Source of the DNA: an uncultured Bacteroidales bacterium
Lineage (GTDB): Bacteria; Bacteroidota; Bacteroidia; Bacteroidales; Paludibacteraceae
Direction: 5' to 3'
Assembly: GCA_900317885.1 (NCBI GenBank)
Contig: ONIM01000004.1
Span: forward strand, 19,443-83,442
DNA length: 64,000 nucleotides
Below the pieces are notes generated by a model. That model was not told where the DNA came from. It saw only the letters and a program-made list of their open reading frames with translations, and did not search any database. This document shows, one piece after another, positions 1 to 9,200 of the stretch (positions are counted from its first letter, which is position 1; every line of letters starts with the position of its first letter). A program made the translations under genes and the position numbers.

Positions 1-1643
1 CGGCAACGGTAGTGCCCTTGGATTGCGATGCCGAGCCGAACTACACCGTGAAGATGCATGTGGAGTTCCAGACCCCCAAAGGACAGCTGATCATCAAGGA
101 CGTGACGACGAACACGGAGTATCCCTATGCGGTCTCTGCTCCTTTTGACACGCCGACCACCTTGGATACGAATATCGTCATCACCGGTCTGATTCCGGCT
201 ACTCATACGTGGGACGCCTATTTCGAGGATTGGACCACGGCTCAGATGAGCGGTGTGACGACCGATGCGCCGGTGGTACCGACGATAGACACACTCAATA
301 TCTCGTTCAGCGACCCGGGTTGTACCGAGCTGACGACGACCTTGACCTTCGATCTAGACTACACCTACCAGCGAGGTACAATGACTTATTGGGTAGATGC
401 ACTGCCTAAACAGACGGCGACCTATACTATCGACGATCCTACCAAACAGACCCTGACCGGTCTGACGGTAGCGAACATCCCTGCGGACGGCAAGAACAAC
501 CATGTACTGCATGTGTCGTTTGACGGCACGAACAGTTGCGTCAAGGACTATGCCCTGTCGACCGTTCCTTTCTCACCGGTGATCAGTTCGGTGACGGTGA
601 GCGTTCCGGCTACAGTGCAATGCAAAGACAATGATTATCCCGTTTCGGTATCGTTAGTGACTCCGTACGATGCGACAGGACGTAATATCGTGCTCTCCGG
701 CTCGAAAGACACGACTATTGTTGCTACAGGAACCAGTACGACCGTCGCTTTCAAACTGACGGATATCGGTGCTGCCGTATCGCACACGGTGATAGCTGCA
801 TATGAGGCTACTCCGACCTGTACGACCTCCAGCACTCCCTTCACTCCGCCGACACGTGTCAGCTGCGAGAAATTGGATACCACTATTTGTGAGGGTCAGA
901 CCGTGACTTGGAAAGGCACCGTTTATTCAGGAACGGTAGGACAGACGGATACAATCGTGGTAGGTCTTGACAGCCTTATCCTCACCGTTTATGCCGTACC
1001 GGCTATCACTATTCAACCGATGGATATGTTCTGCGACAACGAGGCGAACATCCTCATTCCGTTCAAGACCACAGCAGGTAATCCGGATATGTTTGATGTA
1101 GTAATCAACGATGTGCATTATGCCGGTACAGCCGTGGGCTCGGACATCTCCTTCCCGCGCGGTGCCGAACTGGTAGCAGGTGATTATACGGCTACGGTAA
1201 CGGTAGGCGAGTCAGGTTCGGACTGCTCGTCGCAAGCTGCGGTGAATTTCACCTTGGCAGCCGGAGACTTGATGTACAGCAAATGGACGGACGTGCTCTT
1301 TATCAGCAATGCCGACGGACGGTTCGTCTCCTACCAGTGGTACAACAACGGTTCGCTGATGTACGGCGAGACCCAGCAGAGACTGTATAACAGCAAAGGA
1401 TTGAGTGGTACCTATCAGTGCGTCATGACCACCAAGGAAGGTAAGACCATCTACACCTGTCCGCAGGACTTCGAGGACGTGCAGCCGAGCCGTAGCGCAG
1501 AACCGGAGCCGAATAAGGTGCAGATCGGGATGTACGATGCTATGGGTCGTGCTATCAAGGGGCGACCGGGTAAAGGTATCTACGTCGTTATCGAAGAGAT
1601 AGACGGTGAACGTACTGCCCAAAAAATCATCGTGAATGAGTAA
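1..1643 (+). CDS. Large secreted protein, C-terminal part (5' end outside window)
   Basis: The frame is open from base 3, so the start lies upstream; the GTG at 12 is only the first start-like codon. About 545 residues are visible. They form a string of beta-sandwich-like repeats rich in Thr, Val and Asp. Near residues 285-330 there is a segment with TICEGQTVTWKG followed by DSLILTV, a pattern common in surface proteins of gliding and gut Bacteroidetes. Residues 420-470 look like an Ig/PKD-type module (YQWYNNG, GTYQC). The last 40 residues (YDAMGRAIKG, GKGIYVV, QKIIVNE) resemble a T9SS type A sorting domain. I infer export by T9SS and cell-surface anchoring; the substrate is unknown. The stop overlaps the next gene by 8 bases. 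Confidence 0.75.
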   Translation, partial: ATVVPLDCDAEPNYTVKMHVEFQTPKGQLIIKDVTTNTEYPYAVSAPFDTPTTLDTNIVITGLIPATHTWDAYFEDWTTAQMSGVTTDAPVVPTIDTLNISFSDPGCTELTTTLTFDLDYTYQRGTMTYWVDALPKQTATYTIDDPTKQTLTGLTVANIPADGKNNHVLHVSFDGTNSCVKDYALSTVPFSPVISSVTVSVPATVQCKDNDYPVSVSLVTPYDATGRNIVLSGSKDTTIVATGTSTTVAFKLTDIGAAVSHTVIAAYEATPTCTTSSTPFTPPTRVSCEKLDTTICEGQTVTWKGTVYSGTVGQTDTIVVGLDSLILTVYAVPAITIQPMDMFCDNEANILIPFKTTAGNPDMFDVVINDVHYAGTAVGSDISFPRGAELVAGDYTATVTVGESGSDCSSQAAVNFTLAAGDLMYSKWTDVLFISNADGRFVSYQWYNNGSLMYGETQQRLYNSKGLSGTYQCVMTTKEGKTIYTCPQDFEDVQPSRSAEPEPNKVQIGMYDAMGRAIKGRPGKGIYVVIEEIDGERTAQKIIVNE

Positions 1644-2283
1644 GAAAAAAGCAGCATATTACGTCGTGTGGTCCGGTAAGACGCCCAGTATCTTTGATAC
1701 ATGGGAGGACTGCGAAGCACAGGTCAAGGGAGTACCGGGAGCGAAATACAAAGGTTTCGCTTCCCGTACCGAAGCCGAGCAGGCTTTTGCCTCTTCGCCG
1801 GAGAACTACCTCATTCGCAAGCCCAAAAGTGAGCAAGACAAATCTCCAATGTCCAATGTCCAATCTCCAATATCCAATCCTATTCTCCCTGCCTTGGCGG
1901 TGGACGCTGCGTGCAGCGGCAACCCCGGTGTCATGGAGTTCCGCGGCGTGATAGCGGATACCGGCACAGAGGTCTTTCACCGCGGTCCGTTCGTCGAAGG
2001 GACGAATAATATCGGCGAGTTTTTAGCGTTGGTATTGGGCTTGGCGTATATCAAGAAATATAATCTTCCTTGGGTAATATATACGGATAGCGCGACGGCG
2101 CTCGCGTGGGTACGTCAGAAACGATGTAAGACCAAGATCGAGTGGTCCGCGAAGAACCAGGACTTGTTCTTCATGGTACGGAAAGCGGAGATGTGGCTGC
2201 ATGATAACACCTGGACCACGCCGATATACAAATGGGACACAAAAGCCTGGGGAGAGATACCTGCGGACTTCGGGAGGAAGTAG
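1636..2283 (+). CDS. rnhA: Ribonuclease HI with N-terminal viroplasmin-like domain
   Basis: Cleaves the RNA strand of RNA:DNA hybrids. Residues 1-55 (YYVVWSGKTPSIFDTWEDC) form the caulimovirus-viroplasmin/RNase H N-terminal domain. Residues 75-215 form the RNase H fold, with acidic residues in VDAACSGNPG, NNIGEFLAL and YTDSATALAW and a late Asp near KWDTKAWG. Length (215) is normal for the two-domain form. The ATG overlaps the previous stop by 8 bases. The linker between the domains (residues about 68-82, SPMSNVQSPISN) is encoded by a tandem CCAATATC/CCAATCTC-like repeat and looks like an in-frame insertion. Confidence 0.9.
   Translation: MSKKKAAYYVVWSGKTPSIFDTWEDCEAQVKGVPGAKYKGFASRTEAEQAFASSPENYLIRKPKSEQDKSPMSNVQSPISNPILPALAVDAACSGNPGVMEFRGVIADTGTEVFHRGPFVEGTNNIGEFLALVLGLAYIKKYNLPWVIYTDSATALAWVRQKRCKTKIEWSAKNQDLFFMVRKAEMWLHDNTWTTPIYKWDTKAWGEIPADFGRK
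1841..1882 (+). repeat. In-frame tandem repeat (CCAATNTC family) inside rnhA
   Basis: Four to five imperfect copies of an 8-9 base unit related to CTCCAATAT occur head to tail. They encode the linker between the two domains of RNase HI. The same family in opposite orientation is inside the NRPS gene at 40250-40277. Confidence 0.75.
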
Positions 2284-2328
2284 AGAGTCGAAAGTAGAAA
2301 GACCGCTACGCTCAAAGTAGAAAGACTG
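2281..2328. repeat. Intergenic GAAAGTAGAAAG repeat
   Basis: Two copies of AAAGTAGAAAGAC flank CCGCTACGCTC just after the rnhA stop. A close relative (CCGCTTCGCTCAAAGT, then GAAAG units) is inside the glycogen synthase gene at 18791-18820, and another copy lies at 37396-37422. Confidence 0.65.
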
Positions 2329-2373
2329 TTTTGTAAAAAAAAGATTACAAAAATAAGATTTTTGGACGAATTA

Positions 2374-2405
2374 TTTGCATAGGTGCGAAAAAAACAGTAC
2401 CTTTG
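2374..2405 (+). promoter_or_regulatory. Promoter of gap
   Basis: TTTG at 2374-2377, 20 bases, then TACCTTTG at 2398-2405, matching the Bacteroidetes primary sigma consensus. A leader of about 60 bases precedes the ATG at 2468. Confidence 0.8.
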
Positions 2406-2467
2406 CATCCGCAAAGGCTTAAGAGCAAAACAATTAATACACAAATAACTTAAATTTATCTACAATT

Positions 2468-3535
2468 ATGACAAAAGTAGCAATTAACGGCTTCGGCCGT
2501 ATTGGTCGTCTGGCTTTCCGTCAGATGTTCGAAGCAGAGGGTTATGAGGTAGTTGCCATCAACGACCTGACCAGCCCGAAAATGTTGGCTCACCTTCTGA
2601 AATACGATACCGCTCAGGGTGGTTTCGCAGGCAAGTTCGGTGAGGGTAAGCACACAGTAACTTACAAGGACGCAGTTCTCGCAGAGGACGGTAAGACCGT
2701 TGTAACTCCGGGTTCGATCACGGTTGACGGCAAGGAGATCACTATCTACGCTAAGCCGAACGCAGCTGAGCTGCCGTGGGGCGAGCTGGGCATCGACGTA
2801 GTACTCGAGTGTACCGGTTTCTATACCTCGAAGGCTAAAGCAGAGGCGCATATCCAGGCCGGCGCAAAGAAAGTAGTTATCTCTGCTCCGGCAGGTAACG
2901 ACCTTCCGACCATCGTTTACAACGTAAACCACAAGACCCTGACTCCGGCAGATAAGGTTATCTCCGCAGCTTCGTGTACGACCAACTGTCTCGCTCCGAT
3001 GGCAGCAGCTCTTCACAAATACGCTCCGATCCAGAGCGGTATCATGAGCACTATCCACGCTTACACCGGCGACCAGATGATTCTCGACGGTCCGCAACGT
3101 AAGGGTGACCTCCGTCGTAGCCGTGCAGGTGCACAGAACATCGTTCCTAACTCTACCGGTGCTGCTAAGGCTATCGGCCTCGTTATTCCGGAGCTGAACG
3201 GCAAGCTGATCGGTAGCGCACAACGCGTTCCGACTCCTACGGGTTCGACCACTATCCTGGTAGCAGTAGTAAAGGGTAAAGACATCACCAAAGAGGGTAT
3301 CAACGCAGCTATGAAGGCTGCTCAGACCGAGTCCTTCGGTTACACCGAGGATGAGATCGTTTCCAGCGATGTAATCGGTATGAAGTTCGGTTCGCTCTTC
3401 GATGCAACCCAGACTATGGTAGCTAAGATCGACGAGGATACCTATCAGGTACAGGTAGTTAGCTGGTACGACAACGAGAACAGCTACACCAGCCAGATGG
3501 TACGTACGATTAAATATTTGGCTGAACTCAAGTAA
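2468..3535 (+). CDS. gap: Glyceraldehyde-3-phosphate dehydrogenase, type I
   Basis: Glycolytic enzyme oxidising glyceraldehyde 3-phosphate to 1,3-bisphosphoglycerate with NAD and phosphate. The N-terminal Rossmann fold has the NAD motif NGFGRIGRL. The catalytic Cys is in [12 protein letters not shown], and the phosphate-site region [14 protein letters not shown] and the C-terminal [12 protein letters not shown] are intact. At 355 residues it is about 20 longer than usual, with the extra residues around positions 65-100. It has its own promoter and terminator. Codon choice is strongly biased, as expected for a highly expressed gene. Confidence 0.97.
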   Translation: MTKVAINGFGRIGRLAFRQMFEAEGYEVVAINDLTSPKMLAHLLKYDTAQGGFAGKFGEGKHTVTYKDAVLAEDGKTVVTPGSITVDGKEITIYAKPNAAELPWGELGIDVVLECTGFYTSKAKAEAHIQAGAKKVVISAPAGNDLPTIVYNVNHKTLTPADKVISAASCTTNCLAPMAAALHKYAPIQSGIMSTIHAYTGDQMILDGPQRKGDLRRSRAGAQNIVPNSTGAAKAIGLVIPELNGKLIGSAQRVPTPTGSTTILVAVVKGKDITKEGINAAMKAAQTESFGYTEDEIVSSDVIGMKFGSLFDATQTMVAKIDEDTYQVQVVSWYDNENSYTSQMVRTIKYLAELK

Positions 3536-3540
3536 GCTTA

Positions 3541-3640
3541 ATCTAAGACTTCGCGCGACTCGCGGTTACACCGCTCGATGGCGCCTACGTCTTGATCTAC
3601 GCTTCCCCACTGCATGCTTGCATGCATCGGGGGCCCCAAT
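3541..3640. repeat. Palindromic intergenic element after gap
   Basis: AAGAC at 3545 and GTCTT at 3589 bracket a GC-rich stretch. A second hairpin follows: TGCATGC, two bases, GCATGCA, enclosed by CCCC and GGGG. No coding frame or known RNA was recognised. It resembles the extragenic palindromes seen elsewhere in the window. Confidence 0.5.
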
Positions 3641-3647
3641 AAACAAA

Positions 3648-3680
3648 ACAGACGTCCGACGGGCGTCTGTTTTTTGTTTT
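3648..3680 (+). terminator. Rho-independent terminator of gap
   Basis: Stem ACAGACG (3648-3654) with CGTCTGT (3664-3670), followed by TTTTTGTTTT. Flanking A and T runs could let it work in both directions for the convergent gene. Confidence 0.85.
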
Positions 3681-3709
3681 GCGCATGCGCGTAGGCGTAT
3701 GCGCGTGAT

Positions 3710-4081
3710 TTAATAAGGAGTGGAGGCGCCGGAGTCGGCGTCCGTCTTGGAACTCTTGGCTTTCGGCTCTTGGTTCTCAGCCTCCTTTACCTTTGCGGGT
3801 TTATGGATCTTCTCGAAGGCCTTGAGGAGCGTCGGGAGATTGGTCTTGGTGGTGTCATAGGTGAGGGTGACGGTCTTGGTATCGAGGTCGCAAACCAGAT
3901 CCTTGACACCTTTCTCAAAAGCGATATTCTTCATGATCTTATCGCAACAACCCTGACAATGGAGGTCGCAGGAGAGGACAACTGTTTGGCGGTTAGACCG
4001 CTTGGGGCCCCTTTCCCGGCCTTCCCCCTGAAAGGGGAAGGAGAATAATAGGCAGATGATAATAAAGAGATATTTTTTCAT
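3710..4081 (-). CDS. Exported heavy-metal-associated (HMA) domain protein
   Basis: 123 residues. The N-terminus (MKKYLFIIICLLFSFP) is a signal peptide, so the product should act outside the cytoplasm. Residues 33-100 form an HMA fold with the metal-binding pair in HCQGCC; the local CDLHCQGCC has an extra Cys on each side. The tail (residues 100-123) is charged and low complexity. It lies 41 bases downstream of feoB on the same strand and is probably co-transcribed, suggesting periplasmic metal binding linked to uptake. Residues 19-30 (QGEGRERGPKR) are encoded by a palindromic repeat inserted between signal peptide and domain. An exported single HMA domain is less usual than a cytosolic chaperone. 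Confidence 0.75.
   Translation of the reverse strand: MKKYLFIIICLLFSFPFQGEGRERGPKRSNRQTVVLSCDLHCQGCCDKIMKNIAFEKGVKDLVCDLDTKTVTLTYDTTKTNLPTLLKAFEKIHKPAKVKEAENQEPKAKSSKTDADSGASTPY
4021..4040. repeat. Palindrome inside the HMA protein gene
   Basis: CTTCCCC, six bases, GGGGAAG. It encodes the QGEGRERG-like stretch just after the signal peptide and belongs with the CCCTTCCCTTT-type insertions in the NRPS gene (39929-39970, 41711-41796). Confidence 0.65.
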
Positions 4082-4095
4082 AATTGTATAGTTTT

Positions 4096-4135
4096 TTTCT
4101 AGGGTACTAGGGTACTATGATACTAGGACACTAGT
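4096..4135. repeat. Tandem GGTACTAGG-like repeat between feoB and HMA gene
   Basis: Head-to-tail variants of ACTAGGGT / ACTATGAT / ACTAGGAC run from the feoB stop into the gap to the next gene. No gene is present here. Confidence 0.6.
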
Positions 4136-5796
4136 AGAGATCCTATCTGATAGACGAGGAAGGAGACGAGCCAGGCGAGGGCGAGGGAGTGGAAGACGGT
4201 GAACCAAGCCCAGACTTTTCCTGCCTCGCGGCGGAGGGTAGCTATCGTCGCGATACAAGGGAAATACAGCAGGACGAAGAGCAGGAAGGAGAACGCCGTG
4301 AGGGGCGTGAAGCCTGCAGTCGCTATATCTCCGTCGTATAGGATAGCGAGGGTCGAGACGATCGCTTCCTTCGCCGGCAGACCGGTGAGAAGGCAGACGG
4401 ACATCTTCCAATCAAAGCCAAGCGGCTCCAAAATCGGCGAGACGGCCTTGCCGATAGAGGCGAGGTAAGAGTTCTCGAGGTCGTTGAGGTCCTGCGAGGG
4501 GAAGTACTCGAGCGCCCAGATGATGATCGACGCCCAGAGGATGACGGTACAGATCTTCTGGAGGTAGTCCGCTACGCGTTCCCATATATGCGCGGCAGTG
4601 ACGCGGGCCTTGGGCAGGCGGAACTCCGGCAACTCGTTGACGGAGTCATCGTCGTCCTGCCGGAACCACGGGGTCTTCTTCATCACAAAAGCAAAGAGTA
4701 CGGAGAGACAGATACCTATCACGTAGAGAGAGATCATGACGAGGGCCTTATGGTCGGCGAAGAAGGTATCTACGAAGAGCATATATACCGGCAGCCTTGC
4801 CGAGCAGGACATGAACGGCACCATGAGCATTGTCAGGACGCGGTCCTTGGGGTTCTGGATGTCGCGCGCCGCCATGATCGCCGGTACGTTACATCCGAAG
4901 CCCATGAGCATCGGCACGAACGAACGTCCGTGAAGCCCGACGCGGTGCATAATGGTATCCATGATAAACGCCTCGCGCGCCATGTAGCCGGAGTCCTCCA
5001 TGAGGGAGATGAAGAAGAAGAGGATGATGATATTCGGCAGGAAAGCGAGTACCGCTCCGACGCCTTGCAGCACGCCGTCGATGAGCAGACCCGAGAACCA
5101 GCCGTCCGCCATGTGCGCATGAGCGAGCTCGCAGAGCGCGTTGATGCCGTTCTCTATCCACTCCTGCGGATAAGCGCCAAGGGTGAAGGTACACCAGAAC
5201 ACGAAATACAGCACTGCCATCATGATCGGGAAGCCGAGCCAAGGGTTCGTGAGGACCTTATCGATCTTCTCCAGGCGGGTCTGGTGGGCGTCATTAGGGG
5301 CATGGGTGAGGGTCTGGGTGAGGACACCGTGGACGTAGGCGCGGTAAGCGTCCTCGTCGCCCTGGTCGCGGAGGTGGTAGATCGGGTGCGCCGTAGAAAG
5401 CGGCTTAGCCGCTGTGTCTTCTATCAACGCCAGGCACTCCTCCAGACCATAGTTCTTGCGCACCGACACACGGCAGGTGGGTACACCGATGAGTTGCTCA
5501 AGTTTGGAGATATTGAGCGAGTGATCGGTCTGGAGCAAGAGGTCGTACCGTCCGATGGCGATGACGATCTTCTCATGCTCGTCGATGATATGCGGGGTGA
5601 GGAGGAGCGACTCCTCGAGTCGCGTGGAGTCCACCAGCTGCAAGACGACGTCGTAGGAATGACCGTGCAGCTCGTCGGGGTTATGCACCTCCGTGAATTG
5701 CAGGGCGAAATTATCCTTGTCCGCCAGGTTTTGGAGGGCAGAGGTGAGAGCGGATTTGCCGCTCTGAGGCAGTCCTATGACAGCGATTTTGGTCAT
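4123..5796 (-). CDS. feoB: FeoB-family Fe(II) transporter with shortened, degenerate G domain
   Basis: Inner-membrane ferrous iron transporter. The membrane part is classical: NPWLGFPIMMAVLYFVFW opens the helical region, and GFGCNVPAIMAARDIQNPKDR and PFMSCSARLPVYMLF are the conserved FeoB/Gate motifs. The N-terminal ~170 residues are an eroded G domain. G1 reads GLPQSGKSAL, not GNPNxGKTTLFN; no DxPG (G3) is seen; the G4 position reads IGRYDLL, not NxxD. Total length is 557 against roughly 650-800 for typical FeoB. No FeoA was seen nearby. The ATG at 5796 follows a good promoter. GTP hydrolysis is probably weak or lost; whether transport remains is unknown. Confidence 0.88.
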   Translation of the reverse strand: MTKIAVIGLPQSGKSALTSALQNLADKDNFALQFTEVHNPDELHGHSYDVVLQLVDSTRLEESLLLTPHIIDEHEKIVIAIGRYDLLLQTDHSLNISKLEQLIGVPTCRVSVRKNYGLEECLALIEDTAAKPLSTAHPIYHLRDQGDEDAYRAYVHGVLTQTLTHAPNDAHQTRLEKIDKVLTNPWLGFPIMMAVLYFVFWCTFTLGAYPQEWIENGINALCELAHAHMADGWFSGLLIDGVLQGVGAVLAFLPNIIILFFFISLMEDSGYMAREAFIMDTIMHRVGLHGRSFVPMLMGFGCNVPAIMAARDIQNPKDRVLTMLMVPFMSCSARLPVYMLFVDTFFADHKALVMISLYVIGICLSVLFAFVMKKTPWFRQDDDDSVNELPEFRLPKARVTAAHIWERVADYLQKICTVILWASIIIWALEYFPSQDLNDLENSYLASIGKAVSPILEPLGFDWKMSVCLLTGLPAKEAIVSTLAILYDGDIATAGFTPLTAFSFLLFVLLYFPCIATIATLRREAGKVWAWFTVFHSLALAWLVSFLVYQIGSLLVS

Positions 5797-5822
5797 TCAG
5801 GATTCAAATTCTTTTGCGGCTG

Positions 5823-5853
5823 CAAAAGTACTGCTTTTTTGCGACATACGCAA
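5823..5853 (-). promoter_or_regulatory. Promoter of feoB
   Basis: Read on the minus strand: TTG (5851-5853), 20 bases, TACTTTTG (5823-5830). The leader to the ATG at 5796 is about 20-25 bases. Confidence 0.75.
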
Positions 5854-5880
5854 TACCTAATAATGGGGATTTTTGAGGGG

Positions 5881-5962
5881 TTCTTAGCCCCGGGTACGAT
5901 TATTTCGCGCAAAGATGCGCGAAAAATGCACAGAGAAAGGGCGCGGGCTAAAGCCCCGCAAA
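5881..5962. repeat. Intergenic palindromic repeat element
   Basis: TTAGCCC near 5885 and GGGCTAA near 5945 form outer arms. Inside is a perfect hairpin TTCGCGC, six bases, GCGCGAA. No coding frame was seen. It is probably a REP-like extragenic element. Confidence 0.55.
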
Positions 5963-5993
5963 CCTAACGAAGAACAAGGGGGATATAAAACAA

Positions 5994-6033
5994 GAGAGCG
6001 GCCAGTGGGGGACCGCTCTCCTTGAAAAAATGA
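5994..6033 (-). terminator. Terminator behind the 47-residue peptide gene
   Basis: Stem GAGAGCGG (5994-6001) with CCGCTCTC (6013-6020). On the minus strand the hairpin is followed by TTGTTTTAT, on the plus side by GAAAAAA, so it may act in both directions. Confidence 0.75.
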
Positions 6034-6044
6034 ATTGGTTGGAA

Positions 6045-6188
6045 TTACCACGGATCGTTGGTTTCGATACCCGTGTTGAGTTTGCCGGCTCCGGAGCCGC
6101 CTGGGGCTGCACTTCCGGCGAGAACAACTGCGCCTAACTGAATAGTTGCGATTTGTACTTCAGGTTGATTATAGATTTTCTTTGTCAT
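6045..6188 (-). CDS. Small peptide, 47 residues, unknown function
   Basis: Short frame MTKKIYNQPEVQIATIQ..., ending in ..GIETNDPW. It starts 20 bases after the stop of the 1175-residue secreted protein and is followed by a terminator, so it is very likely the last gene of that transcript. A GGAGG lies 6-8 bases before the chosen ATG (6188); the ATG at 6203 overlaps that GGAGG and is less likely. The N-terminus is basic and polar, the middle (GAVVLAGSAAPGGSGAG) is hydrophobic then Gly/Ala-rich, and the C-terminus is acidic and ends in Trp. Small proteins of the form MKKxIYxQPxxEV are frequent in Bacteroidales (from memory). A precursor-peptide role is possible but unproven. Confidence 0.6.
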   Translation of the reverse strand: MTKKIYNQPEVQIATIQLGAVVLAGSAAPGGSGAGKLNTGIETNDPW

Positions 6189-6208
6189 AGTTTTGTCCTC
6201 CATTTTAA

Positions 6209-9200
6209 TCATTTAACCACCTGACCTTGCGCATTATAACGCACGCCGTTCTTAATAATAATGAGCTGCCCGTTTTCGATGCGTTTCTCGCTCTTGAGAG
6301 CCTCAGCCGCATTCTCCATGCCGGTAGCCTGCTGCTCTTCATTGAAGATGAAGCGTAGTTTCTTCGGTGCGTAAGCTGCTCCACCGCTGACGGTGAGGTA
6401 AGCTTTGTGCGCCGGTATAGTGCCCGTGAACTCGTAGAAACCAACGCCAGTTACACTATTGTCGGTCGAATGTCCGGAGAGTACGTAGCAGTTTGCCGGG
6501 GCAGCTGTTTCGAAGTCAACACCATGCAGGTCATTGTCCGCGCTGATGGTAACAGCGGCTGCGTCTGTCGGGGTGAGGACTACCGATGCAGAGGTCGATT
6601 TGAGGATAACTGCCGTGTTAGCAGGCAGTACTTCGCCAGCGTTCACTACTTTTGTCAAGTTCATATCACTACCGCTGATCGTAGCCACATATGCTTCTGT
6701 TCCAGTAGGGAGCATGTATTTCTGCGTTTCGTTATAGTGGGTGCTATAATAAACGCCTGCATGATCCGGATCCTCCTTAGCAGAAATAGGATACGTCGGA
6801 GTTAGGCTAAGAGCAGTCAGAGCCGCCAACGGTGCGTCCTTCTTGGCAGCAGGTGCACGTTTAGGAGCCGCACCTCCACCAGTAGAATTTATGTAGATAA
6901 CTACAGCTGTCTGATTGGGGACATCGTATTCAACAACCGCCTCTCCGGCAGCCACCTGAGCCGGGGTGAAACTATGAACTCCCGCTTCGGTTCTGATTTT
7001 CACTTTGAGTAAGCAGCCAGCTTGTATAGAGCCGTTAATTTTGAAACTTCCCGTTCCTTGCGGAAGTTCAAAACTAATGGTGTTATGAAGGTTTTCATTC
7101 CATCCCGGATGTCCGAAAGCATAGCAATCCAATGCTGCTTGAACCATTTCATCTGATATAACCTGTCCTATCTGTATTTGCTGAGTAGTAGCGTCGTACG
7201 TGGCGTTGTTAGCAATCGAGCTATTGGTCGATGGGTCAGAAGCAAAGTTTACAGAAGAAGTCAAAGCAATTGCAGTCGGTTTGATGTGAACAGGAATCTC
7301 GATTACTTTGTATTCTCCATTCATATCTCCATCTTCATAGCGTGCATAACGCACTCTAAATACATCATCACCTGCGGTCAGTGCGCGAAGTTTCGTCTCT
7401 GCCTGGATGCTGGCTACATAATGTTTACGCGAACCCCAAATAGAGAAACTCGGAGCATAGCCGACCGTCGGGTCGCTCTTCTCACGTAATTCCATCCAAG
7501 GCACCTCTTGACCGGTTTCCAGTTCAAATTTATAGTCTTCCGGCACTAATTGACCGGCATCAGGACCTGAGGTAAAGGCCAATACACATTCTTTAGTTGC
7601 AGCTTTACCGAATACCACATGGATGGTAAACGTTATACTTGCAGGTTTGTAATCCTCATTTCCATCTGTATGAGCAGTAACGACTGCGTCTCCAAGACCA
7701 TTCACAGTAAATTCGAAACTATTACCAGAAGTCTTGGTAAGGGTAATAACGTCATTATTGGGAACGGAGTACGTCATCGTAAGACCTTTTTCAGTTGGAG
7801 TAGCCCAATCTATAAAAGGTTGACCTTGATAATACTTGACCCCATTATTCACATAGAGAAAATATTCGGTACTTGGATAATAATAAGTTCCCGGTTTAAA
7901 CAACTCACCATACTTATCTTTTACGATGGTTGCCTCTGTCAGTTCATCGCTTCCATTTAAGAATTTAAGTTCCGGAACCTCTCTTGTGTCGCTTGGATCA
8001 GAATAATCTATTGTAAATGCAACGTATGTGATGTAATCAACGGATGCATTCGCCAAATCAACAGAGAAAGAAGCGTCACCTGTCCAAATAAGTTTGTTGG
8101 CAGTAGCAGTCCAACCGGACTCAGCCGGTAGATTCGTATTGTCCAAGTCAACTATACCGGCTATAACAATACGCGTCAATCTACCCGTTTCAGGAGCAAA
8201 AGTAAGTGTTCCATTTCCGCTGACGGTCATAGTAACTTTGTCATTTTGACTATCATAGAGGAAATGACTATAATCACCGTCTTCCGGAGCTGTTACAGTA
8301 GCTACAATACCTTCAATCGTCTGATTTTGTTCCGAAACTATTCCGTTATACGCTAACAGGGACAGATTGCTCTCTACAAGTTCTGATTTATCCCACTTAA
8401 CATCCGCTTGAGCATCCGGATCTGCCGCAAGAGTAAACACGATGGAAAAAATCGGTCCGGAAGTGAGATTCTTAGAACTATTCGACTTCAACACTACGGA
8501 CTCTGCACCATCTTCATCATCACTTGTCCATGTGAGTTGGCTATTCGTAAAGCTCCATCCGGATTCCGGCACAAGATCCGGATCGGGACCTTCATAATTC
8601 CAGTTAATGACAATGCGCGTTAATCTACCTGATTCGGGAGTAAAAATGAGCGATCCGTCATTATACATGGAGAAGCCACAATAGTTGTAGGGATCCGGTT
8701 GATAGAAGAAATAACAATAATCGACAGATTGATTCGGGCAACTATTCGTTACTCTGATTGTGTTAATCGTTTGAAAATCGTTCGTAGGGACATTGACCGT
8801 TGCGAGGTCATCTGTATTCCATGTAATCGTAGAAACCAAATGGGTCGGCACATCAGGCTCCGGCTCTTCTGTTACGAAAGTAAAGTCAATGGATGTTATA
8901 TCGCTTACAGAAGCAGCCAGAACAACAGAAGCGGCATTTCCTGTCCATGACAATGTATGTTCTGTTTCGCCCCAACTCCAGCCATTTGTATATATACCAT
9001 ATTCATTAGTGGTGTGAATAACAATGCTTGCCAAGTTGCCAAAAGGAGAGGAGAATGTGAACGTTCCGTCAGCTTCAAGATAGATATTGCCATTATTGGC
9101 ATTACTATCATAATAGAAATCGCTATTATCATCACTTCCGAGAGCGGTAGCTGTGGCTGTAATGCCATTAATCGTCTGGGACATTGGCTCGCCTTGTCCA

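Noticed and set aside
4588-5967. 459-codon open frame on the plus strand
   Set aside because: It is antisense to feoB, whose protein motifs are unmistakable. The frame gives a charged His/Arg/Glu-rich product with no domain.
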